Part shown: positions 1 through 6,808 of the stretch, piece by piece
Position numbering within the stretch: the stretch's first letter is position 1
How the letters are laid out: each line of letters opens with the position of its first letter
DNA from: UBA4823 sp034436035
Lineage (GTDB): Bacteria > Chloroflexota > Anaerolineae > Anaerolineales > UBA4823
NCBI GenBank assembly: GCA_034436035.1
Contig: DAOTVW010000168.1
Location: 1-23,220 of the forward strand
Length of the DNA: 23,220 nt
Direction: 5' to 3'
Made by a program: the position numbers and the translations under genes
The notes under the pieces: generated by a model
The model's database searches: none
What the model was told of the DNA's origin: nothing
The model's input: the letters and a program-made list of their open reading frames with translations, nothing else

Positions 1-1253
1 GGTGTTTCGCCTGGTGGAGCCTCGCTAGGGGTTATTTGGGGTCCAACACATTTATCATAGGCTCGGTTATAACCCGCTTGCAATTCATCATTTGCGCCAT
101 AACTGAGCGCTAATTGATAATTTTGCATGGCAGCACACCAATCCTTGCGGGCTAGTAGTTGTTCAGCATATTTACCCAGTGCGATGCGATATCGGTCACT
201 GGCTGTCCATCCGCTGCTATCGCGTAGGTTTGGTACCGCTGGGGCTACCTGAGCGAAATAATAAACCACCTGCCCCCAATCTACATCCCAAAAACTGGCT
301 CCGGTGATATATAACCTTGACCAGGTTTGTAAGCCCTTTGATTCCGAATCGAGGGGTCCGATTTTCTCCGCCAAGGTGAGATCATAGATGCCCCCTTCCA
401 GATCGGATTCTTTCAAAATCTTATCCCGCCCACGATTTTTATAAGCTAAATATAGCAAATCGTCCACTACCGCGGGTTGAAAGTTTGGTTCCGCCTTGCG
501 TAATAACAACAACGTATCGATCGCGCCGGACCAGTCACTGTTGTAGATTTGTTGCTGGGCTTGCTGTAATCGTTCTTGTGCACCGCGCATATCCGGAGTA
601 GGGGATACAGTTGGAGAAGGGACAAGGGTTGGTGTTTCGGTGATGCTGGTTTGTAAAAGGATTTCAGCCATCTTCTCCGTTACGCCGGGATAATTTGGGT
701 CTAATTGGATGACATATTCCAAGCGTTGTTTTGCCCGCAGATAATTTTTATCTGCCATATCTTGCATCGCTAAATCAAACTGCTCTTTCGCCTTCAAACC
801 AACTTGAGTGGCTTCAGCGTGTTTACGAGCTAACATCCCTGAAGCATAGCCACCAATACCGCTCAGGAATGCAATCGCGATTAATCCTAAAATCCCAAAG
901 ATGAGCACAAGGCGGATCGGAGAACCCGATTTGGATTTCTTCGGAATCGGTTGTTGGCTGGGTGGAATATCGTTCATGGAGCTACTTGTAACTGCTTGTG
1001 TTTCTTCCAGAGATTCGGTGGGTTTCTTTTCGATATTTACAGGTATCGTAGCTGATAAGCTACTCTCATCGAATGTTTGACTTTCTTCTTCCGATTTCTG
1101 AACACTTGAGAAATGGGTAGCACTGAGCTGCGTTTCACCAAGATCAGGCTGGGAAGAGGGTGTATGGGGTTGTGTGCTGGCAAGATTATCGTCAGAGGAA
1201 GGGTGAGATAATGCTTTACCGGGTATCGTTTCATCTAGTCCGTTATTTTCCAT
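1..1253 (-). CDS. Membrane-anchored TPR-like protein, C-terminus beyond window edge
   Basis: An uninterrupted frame runs from the ATG at 1253 down to the window edge, giving 417 residues without a stop; the C-terminus is missing. Residues 1-112 are a polar, Ser/Thr/Pro/Glu-rich cytoplasmic tail. Residues about 113-136 form one hydrophobic membrane helix preceded by a basic KKSK stretch, so the rest should be extracytoplasmic. Residues about 150-195 and 222-400 look like degenerate TPR-type helical pairs (AKEQFDLAMQDMADKNYLRA, YNSDWSGAIDTLLLLRKAEP, DWCAAMQNYQLALSYGAN), joined by a Thr/Pro linker (VPSPTVSPTP, 211-220) of the kind common in Chloroflexota surface proteins. The tail repeats a short (D/E/A)-T-(I/Q) motif around T9, T41, T69 and T85. 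The function is unknown; a scaffold or cell-envelope role is only a guess. It is divergent from the thioesterase operon. Confidence 0.8.
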   Translation of the reverse strand, partial: MENNGLDETIPGKALSHPSSDDNLASTQPHTPSSQPDLGETQLSATHFSSVQKSEEESQTFDESSLSATIPVNIEKKPTESLEETQAVTSSSMNDIPPSQQPIPKKSKSGSPIRLVLIFGILGLIAIAFLSGIGGYASGMLARKHAEATQVGLKAKEQFDLAMQDMADKNYLRAKQRLEYVIQLDPNYPGVTEKMAEILLQTSITETPTLVPSPTVSPTPDMRGAQERLQQAQQQIYNSDWSGAIDTLLLLRKAEPNFQPAVVDDLLYLAYKNRGRDKILKESDLEGGIYDLTLAEKIGPLDSESKGLQTWSRLYITGASFWDVDWGQVVYYFAQVAPAVPNLRDSSGWTASDRYRIALGKYAEQLLARKDWCAAMQNYQLALSYGANDELQAGYNRAYDKCVGPQITPSEAPPGET

Positions 1254-1260
1254 GCGCCCC

Positions 1261-1266
1261 ATTATA
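1261..1266 (-). promoter_or_regulatory. -10 box of the TPR-like gene, leaderless layout
   Basis: On the minus strand an exact TATAAT occupies 1266-1261 and is followed by seven bases (GGGGCGC) and then the ATG at 1253. Transcription normally starts about seven bases after the hexamer, which would place the mRNA 5' end at or next to the start codon. No convincing -35 hexamer is visible; TTAATC at 1290-1285 is only a weak match. Confidence 0.55.
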
Positions 1267-1302
1267 CTCCAATCGCGAGCGCCAGATTAATTAGAAGCAG
1301 TG

Positions 1303-1308
1303 TATAAT
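1303..1308 (+). promoter_or_regulatory. -10 box of the thioesterase operon, leaderless layout
   Basis: An exact TATAAT lies six bases before the ATG at 1315, and no Shine-Dalgarno sequence fits between them. This predicts a leaderless or nearly leaderless mRNA. It also argues against the in-frame GTG at 1300 as the start, since that codon overlaps the promoter. No clear -35 element is seen 16-18 bases upstream. Confidence 0.55.
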
Positions 1309-1314
1309 TTTTAT

Positions 1315-1758
1315 ATGAGTTCCTACCAATTTTTCCACCCCATTGAAATCCGTTATGGTGATCTTGACCCACAGGGACATGTCAATAATGCCAAATATCT
1401 AACGTATATGGAGCAAGCCCGTATTCAGTACATCAAGAATCTGGGATTATGGAAGAGCAATTCATTTCTGGATGTGGGGATTATTTTAGCGGAAGCGCGG
1501 GTAACTTACCGAGTTCCTATTCAGTATGGGACCGAGATAAAGGTTGGTGTGCGTGTATCCCGCTTGGGTAACAAGAGTTTGGATATGGAATACAGCTTGC
1601 AAGATAGCGCCACCGGTCGAGAGATGGCGAATGGCAGCAGCGTTTTAGTAGCCTATGATTATCGCAGTCAACAAACCATTCCCATCCCTGATGACTGGCG
1701 GCTGAAGATAGCAACATTTGAAGGGTTGGAACTTCATCCCAATCTAAGAACAGGATAA
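1315..1758 (+). CDS. Acyl-CoA thioesterase, 4HBT/YbgC hotdog family
   Basis: The 147-residue product has the 4-hydroxybenzoyl-CoA thioesterase signature near its start: YGDLDPQGHVNNAKYLTYME at about residues 14-33. The second Asp (D18) matches the catalytic Asp of 4HBT and YbgC, and HVNN opens the long hotdog helix. Family members hydrolyse acyl-CoA thioesters in the cytoplasm; the substrate cannot be read from sequence. The ATG at 1315 is preferred over the GTG at 1300 because a TATAAT box covers 1303-1308 and the family usually begins just before the F-x-x-x-I-x-V/I-R-Y/F strand. It is first in a packed four-gene run; the next gene starts 3 bases after its stop. Confidence 0.88.
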   Translation: MSSYQFFHPIEIRYGDLDPQGHVNNAKYLTYMEQARIQYIKNLGLWKSNSFLDVGIILAEARVTYRVPIQYGTEIKVGVRVSRLGNKSLDMEYSLQDSATGREMANGSSVLVAYDYRSQQTIPIPDDWRLKIATFEGLELHPNLRTG

Positions 1759-1761
1759 ATT

Positions 1762-2814
1762 ATGACACCATTACCTTCCATCGATTCGGATTATTTACTC
1801 GCTTTTCTCACCCAATTGCTCAACATTCCCAGCCCGACCGGCTATACCGAATCCGCACTTCAATTTGTAGAAAAAGCGCTCCTTTCCAATCTAAATGTAA
1901 CTTGTACCCACAATCATAAAGGTGCGCTGATTGCCAATATTTCGGGCAAGCAAAGCTCTGCTCCACGCGGATTAACCGCTCACGTGGATACCTTAGGGGC
2001 GATGGTAAAAGAAATTAAATCGAATGGGCGGCTTAAATTATCCAAAATCGGCGGTTTTGCTTGGAATACCGTGGAGGGGGAAGGTTGCACCATATTTGCA
2101 TCGAATGGCACCCCCGTTCGGGGCAGTATTTTGCTCACGAAAGCTTCCGCCCATGTGTACGGCAGTGAGGTAAATGATCTCAAGCGCGAGGATGATAACA
2201 TTGAAGTGCGATTGGATATTCGCACCGAAAACGCAGACCAAACCCGTCAGTCGGGCATCGAAGTAGGAGATTTCGTCGCATTCGATCCACGCGTGGAGGT
2301 AAATAACGGGTTTATCCGCTCTCGCCATCTGGATGATAAAGCTTGTGTGGCTTGCATTGTCTCCGCCGTAAAATCATTGCATGACGCAGGATTACAAACT
2401 TTTCAGGATACAACGATACTGATCAGTAACTATGAAGAAGTAGGGCACGGCGCAGCGAGTGGATTTCCAGCAAACCTGACAGAATTGATCAGCGTGGATA
2501 TGGCAGCAGTGGGGGAAGGACAGACGTCAGATGAATTTCATGCCTCCCTATGTGTCAAGGATTCAGGCGGTCCATATCATCATGGATTAAGTCAAAAATT
2601 ACGGCGTATAGCCGACCACTATCAAATTCCGTTCAAGGTGGATATTTACCCTCATTACGGTTCAGATGGAGAGGCGTATTGGCGTGCTGGAGGGGACGTT
2701 GCCGTCGCATTGATTGGACCCGGTGTGGACGCCTCTCATAATTATGAGCGTACTCACCTCGAGGCGCTCATTGGTACTACCCAATGGATTATGGCTTATT
2801 TAATCAGCGAGTAG
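1762..2814 (+). CDS. M42 family metallopeptidase (glutamyl aminopeptidase/tetrahedral aminopeptidase type)
   Basis: The 350-residue length is typical for M42. The dinuclear-metal and catalytic motifs appear in order: AHVDTLGAMV (metal His and Asp, about residues 73-82), RHLDDKACVA (bridging Asp, about 188-197), YEEVGHGAA (catalytic Glu pair, about 221-229), SVDMA (metal Asp) and SHNYERTH near the C-terminus (metal His). M42 enzymes form large tetrahedral cytosolic assemblies that trim peptides from the N-terminus; which residues this one prefers is not visible. It lies three bases after the thioesterase and one base before the LLM gene, so the genes are probably co-transcribed. An AGGA about eight bases before the ATG is a weak ribosome-binding site. 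Confidence 0.92.
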   Translation: MTPLPSIDSDYLLAFLTQLLNIPSPTGYTESALQFVEKALLSNLNVTCTHNHKGALIANISGKQSSAPRGLTAHVDTLGAMVKEIKSNGRLKLSKIGGFAWNTVEGEGCTIFASNGTPVRGSILLTKASAHVYGSEVNDLKREDDNIEVRLDIRTENADQTRQSGIEVGDFVAFDPRVEVNNGFIRSRHLDDKACVACIVSAVKSLHDAGLQTFQDTTILISNYEEVGHGAASGFPANLTELISVDMAAVGEGQTSDEFHASLCVKDSGGPYHHGLSQKLRRIADHYQIPFKVDIYPHYGSDGEAYWRAGGDVAVALIGPGVDASHNYERTHLEALIGTTQWIMAYLISE

Positions 2815-2815
2815 A

Positions 2816-3823
2816 ATGATGTATTTTGATGCAGCTCTTCCCCCAGTTCCCCTTTCGCAAGTAATAGACATTGCCCGCGAAGCAGAAAAGATCGGCTTCT
2901 GCGCTCTTTGGAGCAGTGAAACCAGCCACGACCCATTTCTACCGGCTGTGTTGATTGCCGAGCACACGCAACGAATTCAATTCGGCACTGCCATTGCAGT
3001 ATCATTCGCACGCAGTCCGGCTACCCTGGCTTATACTGCTTGGGATCTGTCGCAATACTCACAAGGGCGTTTTATTTTGGGCATTGGGACGCAGGTAAAG
3101 GCACACATCGAAAGGCGCTTTGGTATGCCTTGGCCAGATTCGGTGACTGGCAAACTACGTGAACAAATTCAGGCAGTCCATGCTTTTTGGGCTTGCTGGC
3201 AAGAAAACCAGCCATTGAATTTCAGGGGAGAATATTATAAGCTGAATTTGATGAGTCCCTTTTTTAATCCAGGCGCAATATCTCACCCAAAGATACCCAT
3301 TTTCATCGCCGGAGTGAATCAGGGGCTGGCGCGCTTAGCTGGTGAAATTGCCGATGGTTTTCTGGTGCATCCTTTTCATTCGATATCCTATTTAAAAAAC
3401 GTGCTTCTCCCAGCAATAGAGGAAGGCTGTGTGCGTACGGGGAGATCGCGCTCAGACTTACAAATTTCTGCCACTGTGTTTACGGTTACCAATCGAGAAG
3501 AGGCGGATTTTACCCGCGCCCAAATTGCCTTTTACGCATCTACGCCATCCTATCGAGCGGTTATGGCGCAACACGGTTGGGAAGAGGTTGCAGAGCAGCT
3601 TTCATTATTGGCAGCCCGCGGGCGTTGGGGTGAGATGCCGGCTTTGATCACTGATACGATGCTGGAAACCTTTGCAATAGTAACTGATAAGGATCATTTA
3701 TCCCATGCTCTTCAACAGCATTATGGGGGCATTCTTGATCGTTTAACCCTGTACACACCATTTTTCCCTGGACAGCGGGATCCTTTTTGGAAAAAACTCA
3801 GTGATGAACTTCAAAACCGATGA
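2816..3823 (+). CDS. LLM-class oxidoreductase, TIGR03617-like, probably F420-dependent
   Basis: The 335-residue protein has the bacterial luciferase-like TIM-barrel pattern. The N-terminal MMYFDAALPP strand is followed by FCALWSSETSHDPFLPAVL, then AVSFARSPATLAYTAWDL and GIGTQVKAHIERRFGMPW (about residues 61-106). IFIAGVNQGLARLAGEIADG at about 161-180 matches the second flavin/cofactor region. These strings are characteristic of the TIGR03617 family, whose members are annotated as F420-dependent; cofactor and substrate are inferred from the family only. The ATG follows the M42 stop by one base, and the stop overlaps the start of the next gene by four bases (ATGA), which implies translational coupling. 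Confidence 0.87.
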   Translation: MMYFDAALPPVPLSQVIDIAREAEKIGFCALWSSETSHDPFLPAVLIAEHTQRIQFGTAIAVSFARSPATLAYTAWDLSQYSQGRFILGIGTQVKAHIERRFGMPWPDSVTGKLREQIQAVHAFWACWQENQPLNFRGEYYKLNLMSPFFNPGAISHPKIPIFIAGVNQGLARLAGEIADGFLVHPFHSISYLKNVLLPAIEEGCVRTGRSRSDLQISATVFTVTNREEADFTRAQIAFYASTPSYRAVMAQHGWEEVAEQLSLLAARGRWGEMPALITDTMLETFAIVTDKDHLSHALQQHYGGILDRLTLYTPFFPGQRDPFWKKLSDELQNR

Positions 3824-4509
3824 ACACGGAAGAGGAAAAACAAGAGAACCAATATCGAATTGAGCGCCTGCGTATGGTAGAAGAGCAGTTACGCCGTCGT
3901 AATATTGTTGACGAACGGGTACTGAATGCAATGCGCATCATCCCGCGCCATTTGTTTGTTCCTCGTGAACATCGTCATCTTGCTTATGTGGATGCTCCTT
4001 TGCCAATCGGTAGCGGTCAAACCATATCTCAACCTTATATCGTAGCATTGATGACCCAATTACTGTTATTGAAAGGGGATGAAAAGGTATTGGAAGTCGG
4101 CACCGGTTCTGGTTATCAAGCGGCCATTCTTGGATTGCTTGCCAAAGAAGTACACACGATTGAACGCCATGCTGAATTGGCTGCTCAAGCAGAGGTTGTG
4201 TTACAAACCTTAAACATCACCAATGTCCAGGTACATGTTGGAGATGGATCGCTGGGGTTGAAAGAATTTGCTCCCTTTCAGGCAATTTTAGTAACCGCTG
4301 CAGCGCCAGAAGTGCCTAAACCGCTCCTGGATCAATTGGATCAAGGTGGGCGTTTAGTTATCCCAGTGGGGGGTCAATGGGGGCAAAATCTCGAACGTTG
4401 GACGCGCCAAGGGACTCGCTTCGAACAAGAGGTACTTGTGCCGGTTGCCTTTGTGCCTTTACGAGGTGAAGCGGGTTGGAAAGAAGAACGCTGGAATTGG
4501 GAAACTTGA
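3820..4509 (+). CDS. pcm: Protein-L-isoaspartate O-methyltransferase
   Basis: The 229-residue protein methylates the abnormal carboxyl of isoaspartyl residues using S-adenosylmethionine, starting repair of aged proteins. The PCMT pre-motif PLPIGSGQTISQPYIVALMT (about residues 60-79) is followed by the SAM-binding motif I VLEVGTGSGYQAAIL (90-104), an acidic E(R) at motif post-I, and ILVTAAAPEVPKPLLDQL with GGRLVIPVG farther on, all in family order. The ATG overlaps the LLM stop codon (ATGA). It ends the operon; convergent RNase J lies 50 bases away with no obvious terminator between them. Co-occurrence with a peptidase suits protein quality control. Confidence 0.94.
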   Translation: MNTEEEKQENQYRIERLRMVEEQLRRRNIVDERVLNAMRIIPRHLFVPREHRHLAYVDAPLPIGSGQTISQPYIVALMTQLLLLKGDEKVLEVGTGSGYQAAILGLLAKEVHTIERHAELAAQAEVVLQTLNITNVQVHVGDGSLGLKEFAPFQAILVTAAAPEVPKPLLDQLDQGGRLVIPVGGQWGQNLERWTRQGTRFEQEVLVPVAFVPLRGEAGWKEERWNWET

Positions 4510-4559
4510 TTTCTTTTTTAACAATTGAACCAGGATTCTTCAGCAAGCTGTGATTTCTA

Positions 4560-6203
4560 TCAGGCGTTACTGATGGTGATAAACACCATTGGGCGGCGTT
4601 TCGTCTTACTATATAAGAACGAACGGACAGCTTGTTCCAAATCGCTTTGCAGACGGCCGTTGCTGGTGCAGTCTACGGTTTTGCGCACCATTTGGCGCGT
4701 TTCCGCTAATAATTCTTCTGCTTCTGGGGCATTGACAAATCCGCGGGTGATGACTTCTGGTTCACCTTTTAGTTTACAGGATTGACGATCAAGGATTAAA
4801 TTCACCAGCACAAAACCATCGCGCGCTAATATTTCTCGCTCACGCATAACACTGGCACTGACATCACCAACAGACCCTCCATCCACGAAAACATAACCAC
4901 CCGGAACCCTGTCTGTCACTCGCATTTCACCATTTTGAAATTCAATCACAGTTCCATTTTCAACCACAGCAATGCGCTCCTCGGCTATTCCAACCTCTTT
5001 TGCCAGGGCAGCATGTTGGTGTAAATGGCGCAATTCTCCATGGATGGGGATGAAATATTGGGGTTTGATGATGTGCAGCAACAATTTCATCTCTTCTTGA
5101 CTAGCATGACCAGAGACATGGACCGGGGCAACTGCCTCGTAGATAACATTGGCACCGCGGCGGAACAAGCGGTTAATCGTTCGGTTTACACTCTCCTCAT
5201 TGCCTGGGATGGGATGAGAGGAGAGGATGACTGTATCGCCGGGGAGCAAATCAAATTGGCGGTTCGTACCGGTGGAGAGACGTCCCATAATCGAGGTTGG
5301 CTCGCCTTGTGTACCAGTGCACATCAACACCACTTCCTCTGGTTTCATTCGTAACGCCTGTTCAAGTGGAATAACCAACTCGTCTGGTATGTCCAGATAG
5401 CCTAATTTCCGCGCAATGCGGGCGTTTTCCACCATACTTAAACCAGCAAATGCCATTTTCCGTTGATAGCGCGTAGCGGCATTGGCAACTTGCTGCATCC
5501 GCGAGATCAAAGAGGCAAAGCTGGCGACAATAATGCGCCCTTTTGCTTCGCGAAAGACAGCATCGAAAGCTGGATCAATTACCCGTTCGGATGGTGTCCA
5601 ACCTGGGCGCACTGAATTGGTTGAATCTGCTAATAAAGCCAAAACCCCGCGCCCAGAGAATTCGGCTAATTTGGCATAATCGGTGGGCCAATTATCCACT
5701 GGTGTGTGATCGAATTTGTAGTCACCGGTATGGATTACCAATCCTACAGGTGTGGTTATGCCAAGACCCACTCCATCGGGGATGGAATGGCAGACGTGGA
5801 AAAATTCCACCTGAAATGCCCCAATTTGAATCGCTTCTCCTGCTTGGACAGTATGAATGTCCAGGTTAGAGATCATTCCATTGCGCGCTAATTTCACTTC
5901 AAGTAAACCCCGCGTCAATGGGGTTGCATAAATAGGCGCTTTTACCTGCTCCAACAAATGTTGGGCTGCGCCGATGTGATCCTCGTGTCCATGGGTAAAG
6001 ATGATGGCGCGCACATTTTGTTGATGTTCCACCAAATACTGGAAATCCGGTATGATGTAATCGATCCCCAGCATATCATTTTCTGGGAACATCAAACCTG
6101 CATCTACGACGATGATTTCATCATCGTATTCATAAACCATCATGTTTTTTCCCACTTCCCCTAGACCACCTAATGGGATTATTCTTAATTTATTCTCACT
6201 CAT
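4560..6203 (-). CDS. rnj: Ribonuclease J
   Basis: The 547-residue product is a metallo-beta-lactamase/beta-CASP ribonuclease with 5'-to-3' exo- and possible endonuclease activity in mRNA turnover and rRNA maturation. The metal site is clear: THGHEDHIGA (residues 70-79, HxHxDH), His139 in CHSIPDG and Asp161 in TGDYKFD. The beta-CASP region holds DSTNS, FASLISRMQQ, SSHPIPGNE and VSGHASQEE, followed by PIHGELRHL and a short C-terminal domain, consistent with a full-length RNase J. The ATG at 6203 (MSENKLRIIPLGG) is chosen; an in-frame TTG at 6221 would add six residues but has no advantage. It faces convergent pcm. A GC-rich hairpin lies in the leader 33 bases upstream. Confidence 0.95.
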   Translation of the reverse strand: MSENKLRIIPLGGLGEVGKNMMVYEYDDEIIVVDAGLMFPENDMLGIDYIIPDFQYLVEHQQNVRAIIFTHGHEDHIGAAQHLLEQVKAPIYATPLTRGLLEVKLARNGMISNLDIHTVQAGEAIQIGAFQVEFFHVCHSIPDGVGLGITTPVGLVIHTGDYKFDHTPVDNWPTDYAKLAEFSGRGVLALLADSTNSVRPGWTPSERVIDPAFDAVFREAKGRIIVASFASLISRMQQVANAATRYQRKMAFAGLSMVENARIARKLGYLDIPDELVIPLEQALRMKPEEVVLMCTGTQGEPTSIMGRLSTGTNRQFDLLPGDTVILSSHPIPGNEESVNRTINRLFRRGANVIYEAVAPVHVSGHASQEEMKLLLHIIKPQYFIPIHGELRHLHQHAALAKEVGIAEERIAVVENGTVIEFQNGEMRVTDRVPGGYVFVDGGSVGDVSASVMREREILARDGFVLVNLILDRQSCKLKGEPEVITRGFVNAPEAEELLAETRQMVRKTVDCTSNGRLQSDLEQAVRSFLYSKTKRRPMVFITISNA

Positions 6204-6235
6204 CTTCTTTTCATTTCTCAATTTTTTAATAAAAT

Positions 6236-6261
6236 ACCCGGACGGTTAAACCCGACCGGGT
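6236..6261 (-). promoter_or_regulatory. GC-rich stem-loop in the RNase J leader
   Basis: Ten-base arms (ACCCGG-A-CGG and CCG-A-CCGGGT on the plus strand) pair with one symmetric A/A mismatch around a six-base loop. On the minus strand it precedes an AU-rich stretch and the rnj start codon. It could be an attenuator, a 5'-end shield or a site for RNase J autoregulation; the sequence does not decide which. Confidence 0.6.
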
Positions 6262-6336
6262 GGTTAATTCGGTCATTTTGCGTAGACAAAAGGAGTAACT
6301 GCGTTTCACACTCTTTCTTATTTGAAATCTGTTTGA

Positions 6337-6342
6337 ATTATA
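6337..6342 (-). promoter_or_regulatory. Possible -10 box for rnj
   Basis: ATTATAAT at 6337-6344 gives TATAAT on both strands. On the minus strand it would start an rnj mRNA with a leader of about 130 bases that contains the hairpin at 6236-6261. No good -35 element is seen, so this is tentative. Confidence 0.35.
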
Positions 6343-6483
6343 ATCCGGTCGTGTGATGGGTATTCTATACCATCCCTTGTACCTTATTGCCTATCATTTC
6401 AATCGTATTAATGGTACGTTTATTCTATCATAAAGGGTTACACTTGTCAAAAGGAATTGAGATAAAATTCACAATGGTCTGCG

Positions 6484-6511
6484 TTGACATTCGGAATCAA
6501 TCGTGTATAAT
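6484..6511 (+). promoter_or_regulatory. Consensus sigma70 promoter of the hydroxyproline/Liv operon
   Basis: A perfect TTGACA at 6484-6489 and a perfect TATAAT at 6506-6511 are separated by 16 bases. The expected start site is near 6518. It is the best promoter in the window by match and predicts a leader of about 290 bases before the first gene at 6809. Confidence 0.8.
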
Positions 6512-6534
6512 AAAGATGTGGGAATATTTTTATC

Positions 6535-6545
6535 AGGAGGTGATC
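6535..6545 (+). promoter_or_regulatory. Orphan Shine-Dalgarno sequence in the operon leader
   Basis: AGGAGGTGATC is an 11-base perfect complement to the usual 16S rRNA 3' end. No standard start codon follows at useful spacing; the next ATG (6568) opens a frame of two codons only. It may be a ribosome standby site, a relic of a lost gene or chance. Confidence 0.5.
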
Positions 6546-6808
6546 TCGAAAAATAGGGTAAATTTTATGGTTTAAATCAAACGTGAAAAAACTATTCCGA
6601 AAAAATCCATTCTTGGCAAAGCTAATATGGAGAAAGGAGTGAAAGATAATATAGGGGAGAAGATAATAAAATCCAACCAATAAATTAACATTTTTTGTTT
6701 TGAAAGCTCATTATTACAAGGCGATAGATTGCAAAGGTTGAATGATCGTTTCATGCCAAAAACCAACCCAACAAAGCCGAACAATCAGGCTGACAAGGAG
6801 ATCAGTTT

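Larger units (their letters stand above)
6222..6808. other. 587-bp intergenic region between divergent rnj and the hydroxyproline operon
   Basis: No convincing gene is present. The region holds the rnj leader and hairpin, an imperfect inverted repeat at 6355-6374 (GATGG-G-TAT, loop TCT, ATA-CCATC), a consensus promoter at 6484-6511 for the rightward operon, an orphan Shine-Dalgarno sequence at 6535-6545 and an AT-rich leader of about 290 bases up to the ATG at 6809. The only open frame of note (62 codons ending at 6575) straddles the promoter and shows no protein-like pattern. I recognise no known riboswitch class in the leader. Confidence 0.6.

Noticed and set aside
1300..1317. GTG at 1300 as the thioesterase start
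   Set aside because: It overlaps the exact TATAAT at 1303-1308 and would add residues (YNFY) encoded by promoter sequence; ATG 1315 is preferred.
4525..4785. An 86-codon frame overlapping the end of rnj
   Set aside because: It is antisense to the C-terminal coding part of RNase J and shows no family pattern.
6387..6575. A 62-codon open frame upstream of the dehydratase gene
   Set aside because: It spans the consensus promoter, has no ribosome-binding site at its start and shows no protein-like pattern.
6600..6680. A GGCAAAGCT string in the operon leader reminiscent of a GEMM (cyclic di-GMP) riboswitch
   Set aside because: The flanking stems and the conserved GNRA loop/receptor pairing of that class cannot be found; only a few bases match.
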